33,291 nucleotides of DNA from Hydrogenophaga sp. (GTDB lineage Bacteria; Pseudomonadota; Gammaproteobacteria; Burkholderiales; Burkholderiaceae_C), in contig JAGKSX010000098.1 in the NCBI GenBank assembly GCA_018993155.1, positions 1-33,291 of the forward strand, in the 5' to 3' direction. Made by a program: the position numbers and the translations under genes. Positions 1 to 7,992 of the stretch are shown one piece after another (position 1 is the stretch's first letter; each line of letters starts with the position of its first letter). Below the pieces are notes generated by a model. It ran no database searches, was not told where the DNA came from, and saw only the letters and a program-made list of their open reading frames with translations.

Positions 1-974
1 TGCCGCGCCTGCTGCGCGAACTCGCGGGGAACACCGGCAAGCACGTCCGCCTGCAGGTCAGCGGCGAGACCACCGAGCTCGACAAGACCGTGATCGAGCG
101 GCTGAGCGAGCCGATGACCCACCTCATCCGCAATGCGGTCGACCACGGCATCGAGCCGCCGGCCGAGCGCATCGCGGCGGGCAAGGAGCCCGAAGGCACG
201 CTCTACCTCTCTGCCGAGCAGAAGGCCGGGCGCATCATCATCCAGATCCGCGACGACGGGCGCGGCATCAACCGCGACAAGGTGCTCGCCAAGGCGATCG
301 CGAGCGGGATCGTCGCCCCGGACGCGACGCTTTCGGACGAGGACATCCACCAGCTGATCTTCGCCCCCGGCTTTTCGACCGCAGCGCAGGTCTCGAACAT
401 TTCTGGCCGCGGGGTTGGGATGGATGTGGTCAAGCAGAACGTGAAAGAGCTGGGCGGGCGCATCACCATCGAAAGCGTTCCCGGCAAGGGCACGACCTTC
501 GCGCTTGCCCTGCCGCTGACATTGGCGATTTCGGACGGGATGATCGTGCAGGTGGGGGATCAATCGTTGGTGATCCCGCTCACCCACGTGATCGAAAGCC
601 TGCGCCCCACCCCTGCCGATGTGAAGGGCATGGGCACCCGTGCGCAGATGCTCAACGCGCGCGGCAGCTTTGTGCCGATCGTGCCGCTGGGCGTGCTGAC
701 CGGTGCGAACCAGGCTGTTGCCAACCCCTGCGAAGGCGTGCTGGTGCTGGTCGAGACCGAAGGCCATGGCCGCGCGGCGCTGCTGGTCGATGCGATCACC
801 GATCAGCGCCAGTTCGTGATCAAGGCGCTCGATGCCCATTACCGCCAAATCGACAGCGTGGCCGGGGCGACAATCCTTGGCAACGGCAAGGTCGCCCTGA
901 TCGTGGATGTCGATTTCATCGCCAGCACTGCTGCGCGCGGCACAGGCGGCGCCATTCTGGCTGCTGCGGCCTGA
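1..974 (+). CDS. cheA: Chemotaxis histidine kinase CheA, C-terminal half (5' truncated by window edge)
   Basis: CheA is the cytoplasmic kinase that takes signals from chemoreceptors through CheW and phosphorylates CheY and CheB. The frame is open from base 3, so the gene starts upstream; the ATG at 90 is internal. About 323 residues are visible. First comes the HATPase domain, with N-box HLIRNAVDHGIE, G1 box DDGRGI, G2 box GRGVGMDVVKQNV and the GKGTTF loop. A CheW-like regulatory domain follows and ends near the stop. The P1 domain with the phosphorylated His, and most of the dimerisation domain, lie outside the window, so their integrity cannot be judged. cheR starts 2 bases after the stop, so this is the upstream visible member of a che operon. 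The family call is very secure. Confidence 0.96.
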   Translation, partial: PRLLRELAGNTGKHVRLQVSGETTELDKTVIERLSEPMTHLIRNAVDHGIEPPAERIAAGKEPEGTLYLSAEQKAGRIIIQIRDDGRGINRDKVLAKAIASGIVAPDATLSDEDIHQLIFAPGFSTAAQVSNISGRGVGMDVVKQNVKELGGRITIESVPGKGTTFALALPLTLAISDGMIVQVGDQSLVIPLTHVIESLRPTPADVKGMGTRAQMLNARGSFVPIVPLGVLTGANQAVANPCEGVLVLVETEGHGRAALLVDAITDQRQFVIKALDAHYRQIDSVAGATILGNGKVALIVDVDFIASTAARGTGGAILAAAA

Positions 975-976
975 TC

Positions 977-1870
977 ATGCCCGCATCGTCTGCCATCGCG
1001 GATTCCGACAGCATGGTGCCCGGCATCAGCCCCGCGATCTACGGCGAGAAGGACTTTCGGCGCATCGCTGCCCTGATCCACGCCCGAACCGGGATCGTGC
1101 TGTCCGAACGCAAGAAGATGCTCGCCTATTCGCGTCTGGCCCCGCTGGTGCGGCGCAGCGGGCTGACAAGCTTCGGTGCGTTTCTCGATACGCTGGCGGG
1201 CGATGCGCAGGCCATGACCGACGTTATCGCCGCGCTGACGACCAATCACACCTATTTCCACCGCGAACCGCACCACTTCGAACATTTCGCAGCGGTGGCT
1301 CGCCCAGAGCTGCTGCACCGCCTTGCCAAGGGCGGCGAGGCGCGGATCTGGTCGGCGGGCTGTTCCACCGGCGAGGAGATCTGGACGCTGCTGATGGTGC
1401 TGCTCGGCCCGGATCGAGCCGAGGGTCTGAAGTTCGCCCGCACCGGTCTGCTGGCGCTGGCGAGCGACATTTCGGTGAATGCCCTCGCCGGAGCGCGGGC
1501 AGCGACCTATCCGGCAAGCGCGCTCGAAGCCCTGCCCGAGGCGCTGCGGCGTGTGTGGTGTACCCCTGCACCGGGCCGCGACGAGCCGTGCCTGCTTATC
1601 GACCCAGCGATGCAGGCGCTGGTGCGGTTTCGCGAACTCAATCTGATGGGCGATTGGCCGATGCAGCGCGCCTTCGATGTGATCTTCTGCCGCAACGTCA
1701 TGATCTATTTCGATCTTCCCACCAAGGAGCGGCTGATCGAACGCTTTGCCCGCCAACTGGCGGGCGGCGGCTATCTCTACATCGGCCACTCCGAACGCGT
1801 CAGCGGGCCTGCTGCCACGCTGCTCGAACCTGTCGGACCGACCATCTACCGGCGCAAGGGGGCGGCATGA
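977..1870 (+). CDS. cheR: Chemoreceptor glutamate methyltransferase CheR
   Basis: CheR uses S-adenosylmethionine to methylate glutamates on chemoreceptors, the adaptation step opposed by CheB. The protein has 297 residues, normal for the family. Visible motifs, in order: the N-terminal helical domain; TTNHTYFHRE, the form of the family's TTN-T-FFRE motif; the SAM-binding loop WSAGCSTGEE; DISVNAL; FDVIFCRNVMIYFD; and GGYLYIGHSERV near the end. The ATG at 977 lies 2 bases after the cheA stop. The stop overlaps the cheB start as ATGA, which suggests translational coupling. No pentapeptide-binding insertion stands out, in keeping with the two nearby receptors lacking an obvious C-terminal NWETF-type tail. 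Confidence 0.96.
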   Translation: MPASSAIADSDSMVPGISPAIYGEKDFRRIAALIHARTGIVLSERKKMLAYSRLAPLVRRSGLTSFGAFLDTLAGDAQAMTDVIAALTTNHTYFHREPHHFEHFAAVARPELLHRLAKGGEARIWSAGCSTGEEIWTLLMVLLGPDRAEGLKFARTGLLALASDISVNALAGARAATYPASALEALPEALRRVWCTPAPGRDEPCLLIDPAMQALVRFRELNLMGDWPMQRAFDVIFCRNVMIYFDLPTKERLIERFARQLAGGGYLYIGHSERVSGPAATLLEPVGPTIYRRKGAA

Positions 1871-2925
1871 GCATCCGGGTTCTGATCGTTGACGATTCCC
1901 CGCTGATGCGCGCGCTGCTCCAGCATCGTCTGGCACGCGAGGCCGACATCACCGTGATCGGCACCGCCGCCGATGCCGCCGAGGCGCGGCAGATGATCAA
2001 GGCGCTCGACCCTGATGTGGTGACGCTCGATATCGAAATGCCGGGGATGGATGGGCTGAGCTTCCTCGAGAAGATCATGCAGCTGCGCCCGACCCCGGTG
2101 ATCCTGGTGTCCGGTGCAACCGAGGCCGGGGCCAGCGCCACGGCGCGCGGGCTGCAACTGGGCGCTGTCGGGTGCATTGCCAAGTCACAGCTGCGCATGA
2201 AGCCGGGCGAGGCTGATGATGGCGCTCTGCCAGCCATGGTGCGCGAGGCGGCAAGAGTGCGGTTTGCCTGCGCGCCGCCGCGCGCTGCTCCGGCGGCTTC
2301 GGTGACGCCCGCTGCTGGACAGACCGCAGTGCCGGAGATCATCGTCATTGGCGCCTCGACCGGCGGGGTCGAGGCGCTCCACACGCTGCTTTCGGACTTC
2401 CCCGAGGATTGCCCGCCAACGCTGATCGTGCAGCACATCAATGGCTGCTTTGCTGCCGCGATTGCACAGTCCTTTGACCGGGCTGTGCGCCCGCGTGTGA
2501 TGCTGGCGACAAGCGACATGCCGCTGGAGAGGGGGATGGTCGTGCTGGCCCCCGGCAGCGACCGCCATCTGCAAGTCGCTGCCGCTGGCGCGCGGGGGCT
2601 GCGCTGTGTGCTGCGCGAAAGCGATCCGGTGTCCGGCCACCGCCCCAGCGTCGATCGCCTGTTTGCCTCGCTGGCCGCCTCGCTCCCGCCTGCGCGCGCC
2701 CATCTGGCGCTCGGGGTGCTGCTGACCGGCATGGGGCAGGACGGAGCACAGGGCATGGCTCAGCTTGCCAGCATCGGTGCGCGCACCATCGCACAGGATC
2801 AGGCCAGCTGTGTCGTCTATGGGATGCCGCGTGCGGCGATCGAACTGGGCGCCGCGCGCGAAGTACTGCCGTTGCCACGCATTGCAGCGGCGATCTTTGC
2901 TCCGGCAAGGTCCTGTCAGCCATGA
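1867..2925 (+). CDS. cheB: Chemotaxis methylesterase/deamidase response regulator CheB
   Basis: CheB removes methyl groups from receptor glutamates when phosphorylated by CheA. From the ATG at 1867 it has 352 residues; a longer upstream open frame lies inside cheR and is not used. The receiver domain has the acidic pair D9-D10 and phospho-acceptor D55 in TLDIEMPGMDG. After an Ala/Pro-rich linker comes the esterase domain, with the expected catalytic Ser in IGASTGGVEAL, His in LIVQHING and Asp in GMGQDGAQGM. The start overlaps the cheR stop (ATGA), and the stop overlaps the cheD start in the same way. Everything expected for an active enzyme is present. Confidence 0.96.
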   Translation: MSIRVLIVDDSPLMRALLQHRLAREADITVIGTAADAAEARQMIKALDPDVVTLDIEMPGMDGLSFLEKIMQLRPTPVILVSGATEAGASATARGLQLGAVGCIAKSQLRMKPGEADDGALPAMVREAARVRFACAPPRAAPAASVTPAAGQTAVPEIIVIGASTGGVEALHTLLSDFPEDCPPTLIVQHINGCFAAAIAQSFDRAVRPRVMLATSDMPLERGMVVLAPGSDRHLQVAAAGARGLRCVLRESDPVSGHRPSVDRLFASLAASLPPARAHLALGVLLTGMGQDGAQGMAQLASIGARTIAQDQASCVVYGMPRAAIELGAAREVLPLPRIAAAIFAPARSCQP

Positions 2926-3497
2926 CCGACATGAAGCCTATCAGTCCTGTCACCGCCAGTGCGCCCACGCCCGAGATTGTCCGCATGACAATCGTTCAAG
3001 GCGAAGCCAAAGCCAGCACAGACCCACGCGTGGAAATGAGCACCATTCTCGGCAGCTGCGTTGCAACCTGCCTGTTCGATCCGGTCGCCCGGGTCGGCGG
3101 CATGAACCACTTTCTGCTGGCCGAACCACCCGCTCACGCCCGCAACCAGACTTTCGACAGCGACTACGGCCTGTTCCTGATGGAGCTGCTGATCAACGAG
3201 ATGCTGGCCCTTGGCGCGCACAAGCACCGGATGCGAGCAAGGCTTTACGGGGGCGCAAACCTCAACCCCGATCTCAGCCCCATTGGCACCGCCAATGCTG
3301 CCTTTGCCCGCCAGTTTCTCGAACGCGAGAAGATCCCCTGCGTCTTCGAGGACCTCGAAGGCACGCAGGCCCGGCGCATCCAGTTCCGTCCCGCCAGCGG
3401 CCAGGTGCGTGCGCGCCTCGTGCCCTGCGATGTTGCACCTAAGGAAAAACCACTGGGGCGTCCGCAATCGGCGCTTGGGGCGGTCGAACTATTCTAG
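2922..3497 (+). CDS. cheD: Chemoreceptor glutamine deamidase CheD
   Basis: CheD deamidates glutamines on chemoreceptors, and in some bacteria also aids CheY-P dephosphorylation with CheC. The protein has 191 residues. The catalytic cysteine is in TILGSCVATCL and the catalytic histidine in GGMNHFLL, in the usual order and spacing; the RLYGGANL segment is also typical. It starts in an ATGA overlap with cheB. About 30 residues precede the conserved core and an Arg/Pro-containing tail follows it, so both ends are slightly extended. No CheC partner is visible. Its place between cheB and cheY fits receptor adaptation. Confidence 0.93.
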   Translation: MTDMKPISPVTASAPTPEIVRMTIVQGEAKASTDPRVEMSTILGSCVATCLFDPVARVGGMNHFLLAEPPAHARNQTFDSDYGLFLMELLINEMLALGAHKHRMRARLYGGANLNPDLSPIGTANAAFARQFLEREKIPCVFEDLEGTQARRIQFRPASGQVRARLVPCDVAPKEKPLGRPQSALGAVELF

Positions 3498-3515
3498 TTT
3501 CAAACGGAGCATATC

Positions 3516-3899
3516 ATGCAAGCCACGCCAACCGCCCCCATCCGTGTCCTCACGGTCGATGACAGCGCCTCGATGCGCGCCCTGCTGCTCGGCGCCCTGA
3601 CTTCGCGAGGGTTCGCAGTCGAACAGTGCGAGGATGGGCAAGAGGCGCTGGAATGGCTCGCCTCGAACGAAGTCGACGTGATCATCACCGACATCAACAT
3701 GCCGCGTCTCGACGGATTCGGGCTGATCGAAAAGCTGCGCACCAGCGCGCTCCATGCCGAGCGGCCAATTCTGGTGCTGACCACCGAAAGTTCCGAGGAA
3801 AAGAAGCAGCGCGCCCGCAATGCCGGGGCGACGGGGTGGATCGTCAAGCCCTTCGATGCCGACAAGCTCACCGCCGCGCTGCGCCGCGTGATCCACTGA
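3516..3899 (+). CDS. cheY: Single-domain chemotaxis response regulator CheY
   Basis: This is a 127-residue stand-alone receiver domain that would carry the CheA signal to the flagellar switch or act as a phosphate sink. Key residues are all present: the acidic pair D15-D16, phospho-acceptor D59 in IITDINMPRLDG, T89 in ILVLTTE, and K111 in GWIVKPF. The ATG has a GGAG-like site in the 18-base gap after cheD. No CheZ or CheC phosphatase gene is visible, so a sink role or an unlinked phosphatase is possible. It belongs to the same operon as cheW, 27 bases downstream. Confidence 0.93.
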   Translation: MQATPTAPIRVLTVDDSASMRALLLGALTSRGFAVEQCEDGQEALEWLASNEVDVIITDINMPRLDGFGLIEKLRTSALHAERPILVLTTESSEEKKQRARNAGATGWIVKPFDADKLTAALRRVIH

Positions 3900-3926
3900 T
3901 CCGCCCCACCCGTCAGGAGCTGCCCC

Positions 3927-4367
3927 ATGCGTCATGAACTCATCACCTTCGGTATCGCCAGTCAGCGTTTCGGCATCGACATCATGACCGTGCGTGAAAT
4001 CCGTGCCTGGTCGCCCGTCACCCGCCTGCCGCGTGTCCCCGACTATGTCGCAGGCGTCGTCAACCTGCGCGGTGCGGTGCTGCCGGTCATCGACCTTGCC
4101 GCGCGGCTGGGCTGGACGCCGACGGAGGCTACCCCTCGCAACCCGATCATCGTGATCGAACACGAAGGCCAGATGCGCGGTCTGATTGTTCATGACGTGG
4201 CCGACATCGTCTCGATCGAGGCGGGCACGCTCCAGCAGCCCGACGCGATGGGGCACGAGACCATCACCCATTTCCTTGAAGGCATCGCTCCGCTTGGCGA
4301 TGACATGGTCATGGTGCTCGATCTCACGCGCCTGATGGCCGACGAGCCGATCGAACTGGCAGCCTGA
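3927..4367 (+). CDS. cheW: Chemotaxis coupling protein CheW
   Basis: CheW bridges chemoreceptors and CheA in the signalling array. The protein has 146 residues and is essentially a single CheW domain: LITFGIASQRFGIDIMTVREI at the start, then the very typical LPRVPDYVAGVVNLRGAVLP, and a last strand DDMVMVLDLTRLM. A ribosome-binding site AGGAG lies 9 bases before the ATG. A 2-base gap separates it from the next small ORF, so co-translation is likely. The assignment is secure. Confidence 0.95.
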   Translation: MRHELITFGIASQRFGIDIMTVREIRAWSPVTRLPRVPDYVAGVVNLRGAVLPVIDLAARLGWTPTEATPRNPIIVIEHEGQMRGLIVHDVADIVSIEAGTLQQPDAMGHETITHFLEGIAPLGDDMVMVLDLTRLMADEPIELAA

Positions 4368-4369
4368 CG

Positions 4370-4660
4370 ATGGCAACCCTGCCGCCCGTTGCAAGCGCGC
4401 CGCATTCCGCTGCTCTGCTCAGCGGGATCGCAGCAGGCCTTGCCACCCTTGCCGAGGATGCTGAGGCGTTTGGCATCGTGCTGTGCAGCGATGGCGATGT
4501 TGCTGCCCGCTATCTGGTGCAGCTGCAACAGATCGACCGGCTTGCGCAATCCTTGCGGGAAATGGCGAACGTGCTGTCCGCTGCTGACCCGGAGGCCGCT
4601 GTGGCTGCCATCCGCCTTGGAGAGTTGCGGCAGGCGCTGGAACAGATCGATGCGTGCTGA
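4370..4660 (+). CDS. Small helical protein of unknown function in the che operon
   Basis: I do not recognise this 96-residue protein. It starts 2 bases after cheW and overlaps the next gene by 11 bases, so its place in the operon is strong evidence that it is real. It is Ala/Leu-rich with no transmembrane stretch or signal peptide. The sequence suggests mostly helix, for example RYLVQLQQIDRLAQSLREMA and a C-terminal helix ending LRQALEQIDAC. A helical protein at this site could bind a Che protein or receptor tip, but no CheZ, CheC or CheX signature is visible. Function is left open. Confidence 0.7.
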   Translation: MATLPPVASAPHSAALLSGIAAGLATLAEDAEAFGIVLCSDGDVAARYLVQLQQIDRLAQSLREMANVLSAADPEAAVAAIRLGELRQALEQIDAC

Positions 4661-4952
4661 TCGGGCGCTGATGGCGCTGCACGGAGCAGCCATCGCGCTT
4701 TCGCTGGTTGCAGCGACAGCCTGGCCGCGCCCCGGCCAGGCCGCGCTGCTGGTGCCGGTTGGCGGCAACGATCTTCACACCGTGCTACGCTGGATGGCGC
4801 AAGAGGACACTGCGGTGCTGGCGCTCGACACGGCCCGGGGCAGAGTGATCGTCCGCATATCCGACAATGCCGCCCCTTTGCACGCTCTGGCAGCAGGTAT
4901 CGTCCCGCTCACCGCACGCGCCCCCGGCTGCACAAATGGAGACGCCCGATGA
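4650..4952 (+). CDS. Small hypothetical protein, possibly exported, in the che operon
   Basis: This is a 100-residue protein not assigned to a family. I chose the ATG at 4650, which overlaps the end of the previous gene; the longer open frame upstream runs through that gene in a Cys/Arg-rich shadow frame and is unlikely. From this start the N-terminus has a charged stretch, MRADR, then a hydrophobic run, LMALHGAAIALSLVAATAW, ending near PGQAA. That resembles a signal peptide or a single membrane anchor. The remainder is short and has no recognised motif. The stop overlaps the chemoreceptor start as ATGA. The ORF could be an artefact of high GC content, but its tight fit between coupled genes supports it. 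Confidence 0.55.
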   Translation: MRADRALMALHGAAIALSLVAATAWPRPGQAALLVPVGGNDLHTVLRWMAQEDTAVLALDTARGRVIVRISDNAAPLHALAAGIVPLTARAPGCTNGDAR

Positions 4953-6486
4953 AGCTCGTCCCGGTTTATGAGATGAGCGAGCTGCGCGCCAAAGGCATGC
5001 GCCTTGCGGTCATGCTGGAAGGAATTGTCGGCGCGATCATCATCGTCTGGAGCTTTTTGGCAGGAGAACCGATTTTCGCGCTCTGCGCAGCGATGCTGAT
5101 TGCCGTGCCGGTGATCTTTGCCCTCCAGCAACGCGGCGACGGGATTGCGCGCCTGTCGACCGCAGTCAGCCTGCCGCTGCTGGGCGGGCTGCTGATTGCG
5201 CTGGCGCGATCAACCGGCTGGCTGATCGATATGCACATGGTGTTCTTCGCCTTTCTTGCAGTGCTGGTGACCATGGCCTGCTGGCGGGTGATCCTGACCG
5301 CTACGTTGACGATCGCACTGCATCACCTGCTGCTGAATTTCGTCGCCCCGGCCTATGTCTTCCCGGATGGGGCGGACTTGCAGCGCGTGGTGTTCCATGC
5401 GGTCGTCGTGCTGATGGAAGCGGCGATCCTGATGCTGCTGTGCCAGCGTTTCGAAGCACTGGTGCGCGGGCTGACCGATGCCCGCAACGCGCAGGCCGCC
5501 ATCGATGCCAAGCTCCAGGCCGAACGCGAAGCGGTCGCCAACGAACAGCGCATGGTGATGGTCAAGCTTTCCGAAAGGCTGCGCGCACTGGCGGCAGGCG
5601 ATCTGTCGGAGCGGATCGAAACGCCGTTTCCGGGCGAATATGATCAGGCGCGCACGCTACTGAATGCGTCTTGCCAGCAGCTCGATCAACTGGTTGGGGC
5701 GGTTGCGCTTACCGCCAACCGGGTTGCAACCGGCGCGCATGAACTGCGCGAGGCCTCCGGTGACCTTGCCGGCAAGACCGAACAGCAAACCGCCGCCATT
5801 GAAAATGCCGCTCGCACCGCAGGCGATCTGCTCGGCACTATCGAAGCACAGGCCAACCTGTGGTCGGCAACCCGATCGACCGCGCTGGAAGCGAAGACCG
5901 ATGCCGACCGCGGCGCCAGCGAAATCGCGGCGGCAGCGGAAGCTATCACCCGGATCGAGGCGTCATCAGCCGAAATCGGAGAGATGATCGGGTTCATCGA
6001 TACCATCGCCTTCCAGACCAACCTTCTCGCCCTGAACGCCGGAGTCGAGGCGGCGCGCGCCGGTGAGGCGGCAAGGGCTTTGCCGTTGTCGCGGGCGAAG
6101 TGCGCGAACTGGCGCAGCGTTCGGCCCAGTCGGCGACCGCCATCAAACAGCTTGTCGCCACTTCAAAGGACGAAGTGGCGATTGGCGTTGCGCGGGTCCA
6201 GCAGTTGGTCACCTTGCTCGCTTCGCTCGTTGCGCGCTTCTCTGATATCGCCGGTCAGGTGGACCGTATCGCATTGGGGGCAGAAGAAACGCTGGATGCG
6301 ATCCGTCAGATCAACGCGGCGATCATCATGCTTGACCGGGGCATGCAGCAGAACGCGGCGATGGCCGAACAGACCAACGCAGCCTCGGTCGAACTGCTGC
6401 GCGGCGCCGGGGACCTGAACGATCAGGTTGCCCGCTTCCGGCGCCAGGATAGCACCGCCGACACGCCCCTCAGCCGTGCTGCCTGA
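4949..6486 (+). pseudogene. Multi-pass membrane methyl-accepting chemotaxis protein, interrupted by a -1 frameshift
   Basis: Chemoreceptor with an unusual sensor: residues about 18-165 form five or six hydrophobic segments rather than two helices around a periplasmic domain. A HAMP-like linker (LSERLRALAAGDLSERIETP) and a coiled-coil signalling domain follow. The highly conserved tip begins [20 protein letters not shown]. The frame then fails: 4949 reads on to a stop at 6418 as nonsense, while the true continuation (VRELAQRSAQSATAIKQLV and onward) is in another frame from about 6072 to 6486. The neighbouring receptor gene has GGCGGGCAAGGGC where this one has GGCGGCAAGGGC at 6067-6078, so one G is missing. 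Intact length would be about 512 residues. This may be a real inactivation or a sequence error. Confidence 0.85.
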
Positions 6487-6545
6487 GGCCGCTCTCGCCA
6501 GAATTTCAGACGGGTCGCAGCCCAACCAGCCCAAGGAACGATGAT

Positions 6546-7991
6546 ATGTCTACCGATCCCTTGCAGGAACGCCTCGATTACTATGGTTTGTCCGATATCC
6601 GGCCATCCTCGCTTGCAGGGGTGGGCCGTGCGCTCAAGCGTCGGCTCGATACCGCGCTTGATGCGTTTTACCGCGTGATTGCCTCGCGCCGCGAACTTGC
6701 CGCTCATTTCGACAGCCCCCAGCAAATGGGGCGCGCAAAAATGGCTCAGGCTGAACACTGGCAAGCAGTGTTCCGCGACGGGGTGGACCAGCGTTTCTAC
6801 CAGCGTGCCATGCGCATCGGGAATGTTCATGCACGCATCGGGCTTGAACCCAAATGGTATGTGGGCGCCTATGGGCTGGTGCTGGATGAATTGATAACCG
6901 CCATCATCGCGCCCGGCTGGCGCGGGATGCTGCCGTGGAAGCGCGCGCAGGCGCGTCAGGTTGCGATCCTCGTCAAAGTGGCGCTGCTCGATATCGATCT
7001 GGCGCTTTCAGGTTATTTTCACAATTCCGAAGAGCGCGTTCGCATGCTGGTCAGTGACAAGCTGGGCACGGCGCTGCGGCAGGTGGCCTCGGGCGATCTG
7101 ACCGCGCGGATCGACGGCTTTCCGCCCGAATACCGTCAGGTCGAAGAAGACTTCAACGGCGCGCTGGGTACGCTTGCAGCAACGCTGGGGAGCGTGATGA
7201 ACGGGATGTCGTCGATGAACACGGGCGCAACCGAGATCCGTTCTGCCGCCGATGATCTGTCACGCCGCACCGAAGAACAGGCCGCCAATCTTGAAGAAAC
7301 AGCGAGCGCGATCGGCTCGATCAATGCCAGCGTGCAGGAAAGCGCAGCCACCAGTGCGGGCGCCAGGGCAACCATCGCCGATACATCCGCGCGCGCGGCA
7401 GACGGTTCGCAGATTGTTACCGAGGCTGTCAGTGCGATGCATCAGATCGAAAGCTCATCGCAGGAAATCACCTCGATCATCGCGGTGATCGAGAGCATCT
7501 CGTTTCAGACCAACCTGCTGGCCCTGAATGCCGGCGTCGAGGCGGCGCGAGCGGGTGAGGCGGGCAAGGGCTTTGCCGTCGTCGCCAACGAAGTGCGCGC
7601 CCTTGCCCAACGCTGCGCCGAGGCAGCCGACGAGGTCAAGGCGCTGATTTCATCGAGTTCTGTTCAGGTCAGCCGCGGGGTTGATCTGGTCGGGCGCAGC
7701 GGCGATGCCTTCGCCGCGATCACCCGCGACATCACCGCTCTTTCGGAGGCCATCCAGTCGATCGCGACCTCTGCCGCAGTGCAGGCCGAAAGCCTCGCCC
7801 AGATCACCACGGTGGTGGGAGAGCTGGACCGTTCCACCCAGCAGAACGCCGCCATGGCCGAAGAATGCACGGCCGCTGCGACCTCGCTCACCCGCGAAGC
7901 CGGAATGCTCAACAATGCGCTCGCCCAGTTCACCGTTGCCCCGCAGGAAAGCGGGCGCCTGATCGATTTGCGCCTCGATTACGCGGCCTGA
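6546..7991 (+). CDS. Globin-coupled methyl-accepting chemotaxis protein (HemAT-like oxygen sensor)
   Basis: This is a soluble chemoreceptor of 481 residues with no membrane segments. Residues about 1-165 are a protoglobin domain with the signature [16 protein letters not shown], in which H95 aligns with the haem-binding proximal His of HemAT. The MCP signalling coiled coil follows, with the tip [37 protein letters not shown] intact, unlike the preceding gene. Known family members bind haem and sense oxygen for aerotaxis, so that is the likely role here. The ATG at 6546 has AAGGA about 9 bases upstream. The C-terminus has no CheR-docking pentapeptide. It ends 1 base from the convergent peptidase gene. 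Confidence 0.93.
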   Translation: MSTDPLQERLDYYGLSDIRPSSLAGVGRALKRRLDTALDAFYRVIASRRELAAHFDSPQQMGRAKMAQAEHWQAVFRDGVDQRFYQRAMRIGNVHARIGLEPKWYVGAYGLVLDELITAIIAPGWRGMLPWKRAQARQVAILVKVALLDIDLALSGYFHNSEERVRMLVSDKLGTALRQVASGDLTARIDGFPPEYRQVEEDFNGALGTLAATLGSVMNGMSSMNTGATEIRSAADDLSRRTEEQAANLEETASAIGSINASVQESAATSAGARATIADTSARAADGSQIVTEAVSAMHQIESSSQEITSIIAVIESISFQTNLLALNAGVEAARAGEAGKGFAVVANEVRALAQRCAEAADEVKALISSSSVQVSRGVDLVGRSGDAFAAITRDITALSEAIQSIATSAAVQAESLAQITTVVGELDRSTQQNAAMAEECTAAATSLTREAGMLNNALAQFTVAPQESGRLIDLRLDYAA

Positions 7992-7992
7992 G

